A stretch of 64,000 bases of DNA from contig WHVD01000124.1 of the NCBI GenBank assembly GCA_015178975.1, forward strand, positions 186,001 to 250,000, read 5' to 3'. This document shows, in pieces, positions 1 to 11,499 of the stretch. The notes under the pieces are model-generated. The model searched no databases, was not told where the DNA came from, and saw nothing but the letters and a program-made list of their open reading frames with translations. A program made the translations under genes and the position numbers. The stretch's first letter is position 1. Each line of letters opens with the position of its first letter. The DNA comes from Hysterangium stoloniferum (taxonomy: Eukaryota > Basidiomycota > Agaricomycetes > Hysterangiales > Hysterangiaceae).

Positions 1-67
1 TTTGACCTTTAAGAAGAGGTTGTCACAAGGTTTGTCCCAGTCGCATTAGTATACATCCCACAGTAAA
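1..67 (-). mobile_element. Fragment of chromovirus 3' accessory coding region
   Basis: These bases closely match the stretch around 29060-29130, which lies in the accessory coding region between integrase and 3' LTR of element B. On the minus strand they read as the block QQPL(L)KG. The match stops where element D begins, and the five bases before D (GTAAA, 63-67) are the likely target site. The window therefore opens inside an older copy of the A/B/G chromovirus family into which D inserted. The other half of that host copy cannot be placed with certainty. Confidence 0.6.
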
Positions 68-290
68 TGTAAGGGCGACTCTCTAGACCACACTAACTCG
101 CACTATGACTGAGTTGGGGTACTAGCAGAGGAAATCCGAAGTGAGTTTATACCTGTCTAATTACATACATGTAGAATACAATATTACTTACCTAGCAGAG
201 GAAATCCGAAGAGAAACGTTTAAGGAATCCTTGGCTAGCAGGTGACTAACTAAAGGTGCAGCTGAGTTTGAAAATGTGATAACAACAAGG

Positions 291-1618
291 GAGGTGTGAA
301 GAGTCGATAGATTATGACCGCTCAATATATGAAGAATAGTGTTTATTCAACTACTATTAGAAAGTATTGACTGTTCAGTACAATACTGTAGGTTACTAGA
401 CTGATAGTACTAGTAAAGAGACACACTACTTGTCACGAGAGCAACTGTACAGTTGCTCTTGACGACTAAAATGAGAGAATAGAAGAGTTGACCTTTACGG
501 TACAACTCATAGCTAGATGTAAGATAGATAATCAGCGAAAGGCTGAATATCTAAGGTAGAGAGATGGCAGCACGAGTCGACTATAGTGTCGACGAGCGCA
601 AAGACTTGAGAGTGGAACTCGACCTTTGCGGTTTGAGTCCCAAGTCTATTAGTATGCGAGAAAACACTACCTTTATGGTAGCTGAGATGTTACCCTTGAC
701 ACCTCTCGCTATTCGACGTCTGGGTTGTTTACGAGGTGGTGTCTGCTGGGTAAAAAAGTGTCTGTCTTTTCATTGGTGCTGAGTGCACCCACAAGTATAC
801 ACAATGCTTCGAACTAATGAAATATGCAATATTTGAAGAATATAAAAGATAGAAAAATATGAATAGAATATGTAAAATATAAATAAAATAAAAGGAGTGT
901 TTTACCACAATGAAACTGTGGTAAAAGCATACTCCTCACAGGAGGATATCTGAAAACTATTAAGTATACCAAATTCTAATATACTCTAAAGGTCATTTAA
1001 ACATCTGGGATGTGATTCAAACATAATTTGGTTTTTAAAACTTTCAAAAAGTTTTAAACTCTCTCATACATTACAAACTAAAGAATCTTTCTGGACACAA
1101 GTAGACAATGAAAAAAATTAGTAGTCTGAAACACTAATACTTTTAAAAAATAGATACCTTTAGATAGTCCATTCCATGCATATGTATGTATATCATTGGC
1201 ACCTCTAAATACATATGTATTACTTCGGAAAAGATCTGTCAATCTGAACAGATTTCTACTTGATTCAACATACCCAGAATATATAGGTAATTTCACTTAA
1301 TAAAGAAGGCCATAGGATGAAAAAATTCCAATGACATCTCATATATTTTACTAGGAAATAACTACAGTTTAGTTTTTAAAAAACAAATTAACAACAAAAG
1401 TATTAGCAAGTATTTACATAAATTGGAAAACTATATACAATAGGTTCTATTAATTGACTCTGAATTATTTAGGATGTAATATGAAGAATTGTTTCTTATG
1501 ATTGGTGGTTAACAATATAATACTCTCAGAGGATATGTCACTATTTAAAGATGGATTTTTGTAGCAATTTTGCTTTTATTAGTAAACATTTGATATTATA
1601 ATGATTACAGACAACCTC
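291..1618. mobile_element. Element M: small non-coding element with CAAGG duplication
   Basis: The D LTR is continuous in its right copy (around 7200) but is split here. CAAGG at 286-290 is repeated at 1619-1623, and between them lies about 0.68 kb of AT-rich sequence plus a solo LTR. The ends are weakly inverted (GAGGATATCTG at the left, CAGACAACCTC at the right). No coding potential is visible. It could be a MITE-like or other non-autonomous element. The class cannot be decided. Confidence 0.45.
295..940 (-). repeat. Solo LTR, LTR-A family (A' subtype)
   Basis: A 646-bp solo LTR beginning TGTGAAGAG and ending CTCCTCACA, flanked by a perfect GGAGG duplication (290-294 and 941-945). It is homologous to the LTRs of element A and to the solo copies at 10345 and 17761. 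It contains the family's 20-bp palindrome at 439-458 and a 10-bp-stem hairpin at 900-926. The short open frame at 564-782 lies wholly inside the LTR and is not a gene. Confidence 0.88.
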
Positions 1619-1886
1619 CAAGGTGCTCCCCTCAGTCTTTACTTATGAAACTATATTAAGGAGAGTCAGAAGTGAAATTGGAAAACTTAAGATTGTCCCC
1701 TGACATCACCCCCCCTTTTAAGGTATGGCATCCCGACATGGTGTTGCTGCCAGTAGAGTCCAGGCTTGACCTTTCGAAACCCTGGAATCTGGATCACTCG
1801 TACTGTGGTGCTTGGAGGTTGCCTTGATCCTCGAATAGGGCCCTGGATTGTTACTGCCTCTGGATGTTATGTGTGGAAGTCTGCTG

Positions 1887-4800
1887 TCAAGGCAGGGCGA
1901 ATACCCTATGTCCTGGTTCCCAGCTATTATGTTCCATGCCGAAACCTTGCCATTTTATGAGGTATTCAATTCTCCCATATCTCCATCTACTGTCTAATAC
2001 CTTCTCAACCTCATACTCAATCTCTCCTTCTACCACTATTGGATCTGGTGGTGGTTGAGCATGGCGGCCAATGATCGGATCCTCAATCTTTGGTGTCAGT
2101 TTCACCACATTGAAGACTGGGTGAAGTCTATTCATTGACCTGGGCAGTTCTAATCTATAGGCAATTGGTGAGACTTGTTCAAGTACCTTAAATGGCCCTA
2201 ATCGAAGGTGTGAAAGCTTCTTTGAGGGCTGGGCCATTTGAATGTCACTGGCATCTAGGAAAACTTGGTCTCCTGCCTTGAAGTTTGGTGCTGGGGTTCA
2301 TCGACGGTTATAGTACTTTGTCATCTCATCCTTTGCTTTAGCCAGTGCTGCTTTTGCCTCTTCAAGAGTTTCAGCCATTCAATCTCAAAAATCATTTACT
2401 GATTCTACCTTGTTGGATCGAAGGTCTGGTTCAAAACTCATTTGTGGGTGACGTCCACAGTCTAACATGAATGGTGTCTGTTGTGTAGATGCATGGATAT
2501 GGTTGTTATATTGGAATTCTGCAAGTGGGAGAAGATCAACCCAGTCTGATTGGCGCTGATTTACAAAAATCTGTAGATATGTCTCCAACTCTTGGTTGAC
2601 TCGTTCAGTCTGCCCATCAGCCTGAGGGTGGTAGGCTGTGGAATAGGTTGGTTGAATACCAAGGAGTCGGTATAATTCCCGAGTGAATTGACTTGCAAAC
2701 TGTGATCCACGATCTGAGATAACTCACTGTGGAAGTCCATGATGCTTCCACACATCCTTGAAAAAGATCCAAGCTGCACCAACAGAGTCAACAGTCTTAT
2801 GTATAGGTAGGAAGTGTCCATGCTTTGTCATGAGATCTACAATCACCATCACTGAATCATACCCTTGGGATTCAGGTAGGTCAACTATGAAGTCAACACT
2901 AGTTGTATCCCATCGATCTTCTGGTGTGGCATTTGGGTGTAATTCCCCAATTGGCATTCAACACTAAAACTTGGTGCACATACAAATGTCACAGGTCTTG
3001 ACATACTGCCCTATATATCGCAATATGCCTGGCCACCAAAAATTGCGACTGATCAGCTCTAAGGTCTTCCATTGTCCTGCATGGCCAGCAACCTGAGAGT
3101 CATGATGCTGTTCCACAATTCTACACCTCAGTTCTGGGTCAGTTGGTACATATATTTTTCCCCGATACAATACCAGTCCATCCTCCTCTGACCATTCCAT
3201 TAATCTGATGGATCAGCCACCAGATTTCTGGAGCTCCTTCACTGCTGTGATCACTGCTTCCTCCTGTTCACCCTTCTCATTTCCTTGACGAATAGCAGTG
3301 AGGAATTCATGTTCTGGCCCATGTATTGACACACCCTCCATGGCTCGAATTGCAAAAAACTCTGGTTTAAGTAGGGTTATGTCTGAGTTGTCATCCTCAC
3401 CAGAGCCATGGTCAGTCTGGCAAGAGAGTGCATCTGTTTTGCCCATTGAGCGTCCTGGTTGGTGGTGCAGTTGGAAATCAAAACATGCCAGGAACAGGGA
3501 CCATCAGGCCTGTCTTCGATTTAACTTCTTTGAGGACATGAAGTACTCAAGGTTTTTGTGGTCAGTCCACACCTCCACTGAGTGTCTTGGCCCCTCTAGG
3601 AAATGTCTCCACTCATCAAAGGAATGGATGACTGCAAGCATCTCTTTGTCATGAATCTCATAATTGCATTCGACAGCTGACAGACTTTTTGAGTAAAAGG
3701 GAACAGGATGCCACTTTCCATCATCCTGCTGTTGTGAGAGGACTGCTCCAGTGGCATAGTCTGATGAGTCAGCTTCAACTCGAAATGGTTTTGAGTCATT
3801 GGGCATTGTCAGAATCGGTGCATTTGTAACCAGATCCTTGAGGAAAAGGAAAGCTTGGTCCTCTGTTATAGTCCACCTCCAAGCTGATTCCTTTTTTGTG
3901 AGGTCAAACAGTGGTCGTGCATGGTGGGAGAAATCTTCTATAAATTGCCTATAGAAGTTGGTAAACCCAAGGAAGGCTTGTACCTCTTTCTGGCTAGTTG
4001 GAGTGGGCCAATCACACACACCTGACACCTTGATTGGGTCCATCTCTGCTTGGTTTTCAGATATGACTAGGCCCAGGTATTCAATCTTTGTTCTTTTGAA
4101 CTCACATTTCTCTGGCTTAAGGTAGAGCTTATATTCATTAAGACACTCAAGGACCAGTAATAGGACACGGCAATGTTCCTCAAGTGTCTTGGTAAAGATG
4201 AGGATGTCATCCAGGTAGACACATACAACTCCTTCAGCAATCAAATCCTGGAAAATATCATTCATCATAGTCTGGAAGGTTGCTGGGCTGTTAGTGAGAC
4301 CAAAAAACATGACCAAGGGTTCAAACAACCCTCTATTTGTTCAGAAGGCAGCCTTCCACTCATCCCCCTCTTTTATGTGAACATTGTTTTAGCCCCATAT
4401 TACATCAAGGTTTGTGAAATACCATGCCCCTTTCAATCGATTTACCAGCTCTGAAATGAGTGGGAGTGGATATCGGTTTTTTATGGTTTGGTCATTCAGT
4501 ATACGATAATCTTGGACAAGTCGAAGGGAGCCATCCTTCTTCTTGATGAAGAAAACTGGGGATGCCATGGGTGACTTAGAAGGACATATCTGACTGGTTG
4601 CCAAGTTTTCAGCAATAAAGATATCCAGCTCTGTGTGCTCATTGAGGGACATAGGGTAGACCTTGCAATTGGTTGATTTTGCATCAGGGATTAGTTCAAT
4701 TGCATGGTCCCAAGGCTTTTGATCTGGTAGTGAATCAAATGACTCCTTAGAAAACACATCTTCAAAGATGTGGAGATACTCTGGGACAACATCTCGGAAA

Positions 4801-5420
4801 CCTTTTGGACTTGGTGTGTTGAACCTTGCACTAGCCTCTGCTAATCGCTGAGACACTGTAGCAGATGCTCGAATCTGACTTGGAGTCAGTTCTGGGTGTA
4901 GCACTGTGACAAATACCCGATCTGCATCTTCAATCGAGTCATCCATTTGGTCCTCCACCTCATCAGACTGATCAGGTAGCAAGTCAGGAATTGACTCTTC
5001 TATTTCCTCCGATGTGAAGATTGGGGCTGGGGTATCTCTGCAAGCTTGTAAACATCTGATCTCTTCACGTGCCCAGAGGGTTGAGATTTTACACTCTTTA
5101 CAGTGTGGGTTGCAACGAGTCATCTTGACTTCTTGTGTCTGCCAGTTTATCTCAGGATTGTGATCCCGAAGCCAGGTATAGCCAAGCAAAAGGGATTCCT
5201 TCCCAAGCTTGGTGACTGCAAATAATGCCTTCTCTGAGTGGTCCTTGTAACAGAGAACCAGTTCAGCAACTTCAGTGATTGAACCTGCTTCATTGGGTGT
5301 CCCATCTACATTGTACACATGGATTGGGTAAAGGAGTGATCATGTGGCAATTCCATTTTCATGCACATAGTCTCGGTCAATGAACAAACCAGTTGCACCA
5401 CAATCAACCAATGCACAAGT
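1887..5420 (-). pseudogene. Element D pol region (PR, RT, RNase H, IN, chromodomain)
   Basis: Domains in minus-strand order: protease-like region about 5420-5150; reverse transcriptase about 4560-3900 with a YLDDILIF catalytic block near 4220; RNase H about 3800-3500 (EADSSDYATGAVLSQ); integrase zinc-binding segment about 3150-2970 (H/C ligands ending CDICMC); integrase core about 2900-2400; C-terminal GPF-type module near 2190; chromodomain about 2060-1900 (EYEVEKVLDSR, IKWQGF). The chromodomain marks the element as a chromovirus whose integrase is thought to target chromatin. The region is broken in several places. Confidence 0.82.
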
Positions 5421-5699
5421 TGATCAGAGGAGACCAGTGTCAGTTGTTTGGAGTTCAACTTTCAGGTGTAATGATTTGGCAGTTGCAGTTGAGGCAATAA
5501 TGAAAGATTTTGGAAGATGGCATTCCCAAACTGGTCTTCTACAGTGTGAATGGACAGAAGGGGGCTTGGATGGGGTAGGTATGACTTGAATTCCAGTGTC
5601 CCCACTCAATGGAGGTTCAACTTCAGATGTATTAACTGTACATACATCATCAACTGAGAGGACACTGAATCTATTTGAAAGTGGCAGCGAGGCATACCC

Positions 5700-7000
5700 T
5701 TCACTCGCTGCTGTCAGGAAAACCCGAAACAGGCTGTAGATCAGCCCCTTGTGGAGAATCGTCAGTTTCAACCACCCTACTACAAGCAATTTGGACATCC
5801 GCTTCAGCAAGCAGGATATCCATGGCCATGTCCTGTCCTTCCTGATCAAGGCTAGTGAGTAACGAACGGAACCTCTGCAGTTTACAAGGGCAGTCTTGAC
5901 TGAAGTGACCCAGTTGATGACATTTGAAGCAGAGGGTCGAAGGAAGGCCGCGGCCTTTGGTTGCATCGACATCCATTATGTCAATTGGCCTAGAGGGGGG
6001 TAGTGTGGATGTAGGATGTGGGGGAATGACACGAGGGAATGACGTGGGGGAATGTCAGGGTTTTCAGTGTGACCAGTCACGTGGTGATGCCTGCCGAATG
6101 AAAGATTTCATTTGCATTTCAGTTTCAGTTGAAGTGGGAAGCGGTGTCATACCAGCCTTGCTCGTCGTCGTCCTTCGGGCGGTTCTCCATCATTGCAACC
6201 TGGGTCTGGATATTCAGTAAGAGGCCGTGTCAATATTTCATTACAATAGCTAACAAATCTTTGTAACCCGCAAGGTCAATGAGTTCACGAAACTCGTCAG
6301 TGTACTTGTCAACGGTTCTTCGGGCTTGATGGTATGTCGTTCCTTCTAATTTGATACGGGCCATCGCCGCCTCGTCAGCTGGAAAGAATTCATGCTCGAA
6401 GGTCCACACGAAGGTCTCCCATGAAGGCACCGTCTCTCCTTGACTCCATGACTTCATGAGCCGGTTTGCAAAAAGGGCAGCTCAGCCAGTTTTCATGAAC
6501 GACACCACCCACTGTACCTTCGTCTCGTCCGTTTGGAACTTTGATCCATTCATGCTAATGTATAACAGACATGAATTGTAAAAGGTGCATCTGCTGGATC
6601 GATTGCTGTCATACACATTCGGGAGTGGGACCTTTGGACCTGAGTTTGTCGAAGTGGCAGAAGGGATCAATGTAGGTAATGCTGTCGGTTGTGGAGGATT
6701 CGCTGGCAGTTGCGACTGTACGGTAAGTTGCTGGAGGATTTGCTGCAACATGTCTGTGTTTTGTTTCTGGGAGGTTTGGAGTTCGCAAATGTCATTACTG
6801 CGCTGTTCCAGCACCTGGTGAGGATCAGTCATAGAAGCCGACATGATGGTAAAAATGAGGGAAGGGGACCACACGTAAACTGGAAGTTGATTAGATCTGT
6901 ATAAATGTTTGAACTCACAATCTTGAATATGGTTCGAAAAATAGTGGCGGTAATCCCAGTCACTCGATGTGAGACTTTTCTTCTGTAAGGGTGACTCTCT
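5700..7000 (-). pseudogene. Element D gag region
   Basis: The minus strand carries a retrotransposon gag capsid segment (about 6460-6230, with WETFVWTFEHEFFP and a KYTDEFREL block) and a CCHC zinc knuckle (CFKCHQLGHFSQDC, about 5930-5890). An N-terminal gag piece lies about 6850-6500 with a Gln/Pro-rich stretch. Order and spacing fit Gypsy gag upstream of protease. It is broken. Confidence 0.7.
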
Positions 7001-7235
7001 AGACCACACTAACTTGCACTATGACTGAGTTGGGGTACTAGCAGAGGAAATCCGAAGTGAGTTTATACCTGTCTAATTACATACATGTAGAATACAATAT
7101 TACTTACCTAGCAGAGGAAATCCGAAGAGAAAAGTCTAAGGAATCCTTGGCTAGCAGGTGACTAACTAAAGGTGCAGCTGAGTTTGAAAATGTGATAACA
7201 ACAAGGTGCTCCCCTCAGTCTTTACTTATGAAACT
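6984..7235 (-). repeat. 5' LTR of element D (incomplete)
   Basis: It starts TGTAAGGG like the left copy and matches it through ACTATAT at about 7235, after which the two copies no longer agree. The gag region abuts it directly on the left, as expected for the 5' LTR of a minus-strand element. Confidence 0.75.
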
Positions 7236-7434
7236 ATATGACCTAAATCACTGTTCCGACCACTTTTCTCTTTTTATACATGTAGAGAGTTCTGCTTAAT
7301 AATATCTAAATAACTAAATAGGAAATTATTAGAAGTTTCTACAGGTTTCCATAATTCTGCTATGATATCATAGCTATCACCTGACTTGAAGATCCGAGCC
7401 AGTCAAGTCAGAAAATAGGCCCAGGATGGCCGAG
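7236..7434. other. Unassigned 200-bp stretch
   Basis: The sequence lies between the incomplete D LTR and the LTR of element G. I see no coding potential and no match elsewhere in the window. It may be the rest of the D LTR or a scrap of an older element. Confidence 0.4.
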
Positions 7435-7838
7435 TATGAAGAGTGGTATAAGTTCTGACCATTCTATATGCGAAGAAATGAGTAGAATGGGAAGATGGAT
7501 GATTCGAGTGGAGGCCTCGACTGTTACAGTTCAAGGCCAAAAGTGTTAGATAGTTCAGATATTGCTACCTATGTAGTAGCTGACACGTTACCCTGATCAC
7601 CACTCATAGTAGACCTAGTTTATATCTTACAAGTAGTGGTTCTTGGGTAAAAGTGTGTCTGAGTTCTATTTGGTGCCGAGTGCACCCACAAGTATACACA
7701 ATGCTTCGAACTAATGAAATGATGCAATATTCGAAGAATATAAAAGATAGAAAAATATGAATGGAATGTGTAAAATATAAATAAAATAAAAGGAGTGTTT
7801 TACCACAATGAAACTGTGGTAAAAGCATACTCCTCACA
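7435..7838 (-). repeat. 3' LTR of element G (LTR-A' type)
   Basis: It matches the right half of the solo LTR at 295-940 almost base for base and ends CTCCTCACA. A purine-rich tract on the minus strand follows directly (about 7839-7850), the usual polypurine primer site beside a 3' LTR. At about 400 bp it is shorter than the 646-bp relative. The same hairpin occurs at 7798-7824. Confidence 0.75.
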
Positions 7839-8049
7839 CCAAGGGTGGAAGTAGAACAGCTTCCAGCACTGAATTTGGATGAAACTGGCCGCTTGGCTAT
7901 GGAAACACCATGCATTGACTTGTAGATGCATCATCAAGTTGATGATTACATAATATCATGTGATAGCGCCAAAAAAGTGTGCATATATGCAGTGATTATG
8001 AGAAAAGGGGCCAAATCACTAAAAATAGATAAATTGGCTTATTAATCTT

Positions 8050-8900
8050 AAATTTGGTCCTTACTTTGTCCCAATCATAGAAGGTGATGCCATCCTTTCC
8101 TTTCCTGCTCTTTGTCCCATGCTTTGAATGCATGGTGTGCTGCCATCACTGCAATCTGTCTCGGTGAAGTCTGTCCACTTATGGCCTGGGGGAGGAGCAA
8201 TGGCCAAGGGGTTGTTGCTTCCCTCCATTCTCCTCCATTCCTGTCATGTCTGCTTAGAGGGGACGTTATCTCTAGCACCCATCCTTTGCTGTCCTTCTAA
8301 GTACTCCTCCCTCCTCTTCCTCTTGAGCATTTTTAGTTCCTCCTGAACTCACACAGAGAATGTGTCAGACTGCTGTTTCTTCCTGATCTCCTCTTCAGTC
8401 AAAGGGAAAATACTATGAGGAGGTGGGGGAGTTTTGCTCCAGGTTCCTGTGGGAGTGCCCCAACTTTCAAGGGTCAGGGGCATAGTCCTCTGGATGGAAT
8501 ACATCTGCATTGATCGTGTGGAAGAAGAGGCCTCTGGATGGGTGTCCAAGCACTCAACATTCTCTGTTTGAGGCAGTGGGGAAGGAGGAACTGTCATCTG
8601 AGGCTGAGGTATCCATTTGAAGTTGGGGAGATGGGACCTGGGAAGGGGAGTGTATGGAGTAAAAACAGTTTCATTCCCTGAGCCAATGGAAACTCCTGCA
8701 GTGTTGTCCTGCAATGTGGAATGCATCGATGATGGCATCCCATAATTACCTGCACAGTGCTCAACATTTTCAGTATGAGATGAAGTGGTAGAAGTATTAG
8801 TGGTTTGGGGTCATGGTATTCTTTTGAAGTTGGGGAGCCTGGGTTTGGTTTGTTGTTCCTGAAACATAGTGCACTGGTTTGTGTGATTGTCATGGAGGTA
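8050..8900 (-). pseudogene. Accessory 3' coding region of element G
   Basis: The region lies between chromodomain and 3' LTR. Minus-strand blocks are shared with the equivalent region of B (about 44600-44040 and 41505-41250) and, more distantly, of A (25172 onward): PRLPNFK.IPRPQ, FTPYTPLP, EEEIRKKQQSDTFS, and a block around a WDKEQERK / W(E)P.AGKK motif. It is rich in Pro and Ser. I recognise no known domain, signal peptide or membrane segment, so an envelope function is not supported. Confidence 0.6.
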
Positions 8901-9079
8901 AGAGAAAGGGGGATGAAATTTTCTTTAGTGAATTTATGTGTTTTTTATATTAATTTAAACTCCACTTGGTTGTCGAGGTGAATGGCTGAAGGAGAATGGA
9001 TAAGGGAGGGTAGAGTTGAAGAAAATAATAAGCAGTGTTCTTGTCATGAAGAAATAAAATAATCATTAGATTTGATAGA

Positions 9080-11230
9080 TAGTTTTGTAAGCCCTGAGAA
9101 GAGTGGGTCATTGCCATTTAACCAAGTGTCCTCTTCTGGTCTGTATCCTTTCCTTCGAACTTGGAAAAGTAGTCAATTTTGATACTTTTTGTGTCCCACT
9201 ATAGCCTCTACTTCATACTCCTCATCATTACAATCTAGTTCCCTAGGGTTTTCAAGTAGTGCCCTTGATCTGAATTCCTTGGGGGAGAAATGGTATTTTT
9301 TGAGATGGGCTCAGTTGATCACTGGGTGTATTTGATATTCCAAGGGAATACAGAGTCAAAAGACTTGAGGATTAATCTTTTCCAAGACCTCAAATGGCCC
9401 TATGCATCTTTGTATGAGTTTCCTTCCAGTTCCCTTGGCTTCAGTGAGTTCGAGAGAATGAGGATTGATGAGGATGTGGTCTCCCTCTGAGATGTCTTCC
9501 ACCAGTCTCCATTTCTTGTTGTAGCTGCAGGCTTGCATTTCTTGCACTTGTGCGATCAAATCTCGTGCCACCTGTCAATGGTTCTCCAGTTCCAAGATCC
9601 ATTGATCGGCTAATGGACTGTCTGATAATTCTCTGGGAACCATGGGGTCATCCCCTCCCAGGTAGCGGTACATTCCTCTCAGTAAGTATCCCATTAACAA
9701 AAAGGCTGGTGTGTAGCCCATCGAACTCTGTACTGTTGAATTGTGGGTGTGGCCCACTACCTGAGTCCATTGAGACCATTCATTTTTCAAAGAAGTGCAG
9801 TATGCTCTCAGCATTTGCTCAACGATAGCATTGGCATTCTCCATTTGACTGTCCATCTGAGGGTGGTGAGATGAGGATACTGTGAGGGTGCTTCCATATA
9901 CCTTGCAGACTTCCCTCCAAAATCTACAAGTCCATCTCTTGTCTTGATCACAGATTATCCTTGAAGGTAGGCCAAAAGGAGCAGCTACCTTATTTACAAA
10001 AAATCATGCAAATCCTTCTGCAGATAAATCCAAGGCTGTGGGCTCACAAATTAAGAAATGTAAGTTTATCCACAGTGACAAAGATGGCAGGGTAACCACC
10101 CTCTACAGAAAGCAGTAGTCTGGTTATCAGGTCTATTGAGACAGCTTCGAATGGCCTTAGGGGTACCTCTGCAGGTCATAGAGCTCCTTGTTGGGCAGAA
10201 TGATCGACTTTGGTCTTCTGACATATGTCACAGCTGTGACATACACCACACAGTCCTGCAACATCCTCGGCCAGAAGAATTGGTCCTTCATTAGCTGAAA
10301 GAGTTGTTGACCACCTGCATGGGCTCCTTCAAAGGGATTATCATTGTGAAGAGTCACTGGATTCTGACCACTCAATATACAAAGAATGTTGACTATTTAA
10401 GCATGACGAGCAAGTATTGACTATCGAGTATGATACTCGAGCTTACTAGACTAACAGTACTAGTAAGAAGACATGATACGCATCACTAGAGCAACTGTGC
10501 AGTTGCTCATGACAGCTAGTGAAGAAAATATGGGAGTTGACCATCCTGGCACAACTCACAGAGTGAGCAAAGAAAGATAACCAATGAGGTATCAGTTATC
10601 TGAGGAAAAGTAAGAGTGGCACGAATCAATAGTGGTATCGACAAACACAGTAGTAGGAGTAAGGGACTCAACCTTTGTGGTTTGAGTCCAGAAGCTAACA
10701 GTTCGTTAGTAATGCTGCTGGCTGAGTAGCTGAGACATCACCCTGGGCACCTCTCACTATTCAATGTTCTGAGTCATTACAAGGTGGTGTCTGTTGGGTA
10801 AAAAGTGTCTGTTTCTTTTGGCACTGAGCATGCCCACAAGTATACACAGAGTTTTGAACTAAGAAATAGGGCTATACTCGAAGAGTATAGAAAATAGAAC
10901 ATAGAAATAACATATAAAAAATACTATTGAGTAATATGTGTATTGTTCAATAGTCCAACCATAATACATATGTGCATACCCTTCACAATCGTGTATCAAC
11001 TTGAGTATGGTTGGTGTCATACTGTTAGGCATGCAGATTTGACTTTTCCAGTCCAAATCTCGAAAAAATGGTAGCTTATTCTTGCTGATGAAATAGTAAG
11101 AAGGGATGGCTACTATGTTTGGGGAAATGGGATTGGCAGTGTAATGATTTCTGAAGGTGGGATCTTTCTGGTACCTGTCACAGAGTTCCTTAGTGTAATT
11201 CTCATTGATTTCTATAAGCAGCTGGGGATT
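9080..11230 (-). pseudogene. Element G integrase and chromodomain region
   Basis: Chromodomain block about 9260-9085 (EVEAIVGHKK); GPF-type C-terminal module about 9460-9360 (RRCIGPFEVLEKINPQ); integrase core pieces about 9860-9575 (MENANAIVEQMLRAYCTSLK) and onward; zinc-binding part about 10375-10160. The region is split by the solo LTR at 10345-10987 and continues at 10993 with homology to element A around 23500. It is broken. Confidence 0.7.
10345..10987 (-). repeat. Solo LTR, LTR-A family, inside element G
   Basis: A 643-bp LTR, TGTGAAGAG...CCCTTCACA, inserted in the integrase region of G. The flanks are ATCAT (10340-10344) and ATCGT (10988-10992), a 5-bp duplication with one later change. 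It contains the family palindrome at 10489-10508 with one mismatch. Confidence 0.85.
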
Positions 11231-11499
11231 TGAGAGGGTAAAAAAAAAAAATTTGATTCATTCATTTCATCATCTCTGGGGAGGTTGTGAAGATCCCATT
11301 CTGTTTGGGGAACCTCTTCCATTGTTCCAATAGGTTCCACTAACATAAATGAGAAAAATAACTCTTTCCACCAGTTTATTTTCCCATAGTTTCCTGTTGT
11401 CATCCCTATCAGAAGAGTTCACTACAATTGGTAATAGGTCATCTCTTGTGGGGCTAACATAGTCAGGTACTTGAGGGAGTCTAGACAATGGGTCAATGT

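Larger units (their letters stand above)
68..1708 (-). repeat. 3' LTR of element D, split by nested insertions
   Basis: The LTR runs from TGTAAGGG at 68 to GACATCA at 1708 on the plus strand (TG...CA borders). Its own sequence is about 308 bases (68-290 and 1624-1708). The remainder is element M, which carries a solo LTR. The 68-290 part matches 6984-7206. Confidence 0.75.
68..7235 (-). mobile_element. Element D: Ty3/Gypsy chromovirus, broken
   Basis: A minus-strand Gypsy element with the order gag - protease - RT - RNase H - integrase - chromodomain, flanked by related LTR sequence at 68-1708 (3' LTR, interrupted) and 6984-7235 (5' LTR, incomplete). The first ~220 bases of the two LTR copies are nearly identical. 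A polypurine tract lies next to the 3' LTR near 1710-1722 (a run of G on the minus strand). It differs clearly in protein sequence from elements A, B and G, and its LTRs are unlike theirs. The coding part is a fossil with on the order of ten interruptions. Its small LTR divergence suggests a fairly young insertion that decayed quickly. Confidence 0.85.

Noticed and set aside
564-782. Small gene inside the solo LTR at 295-940
   Set aside because: The frame is not preserved in the other LTR-A copies, and the stretch is LTR sequence throughout.
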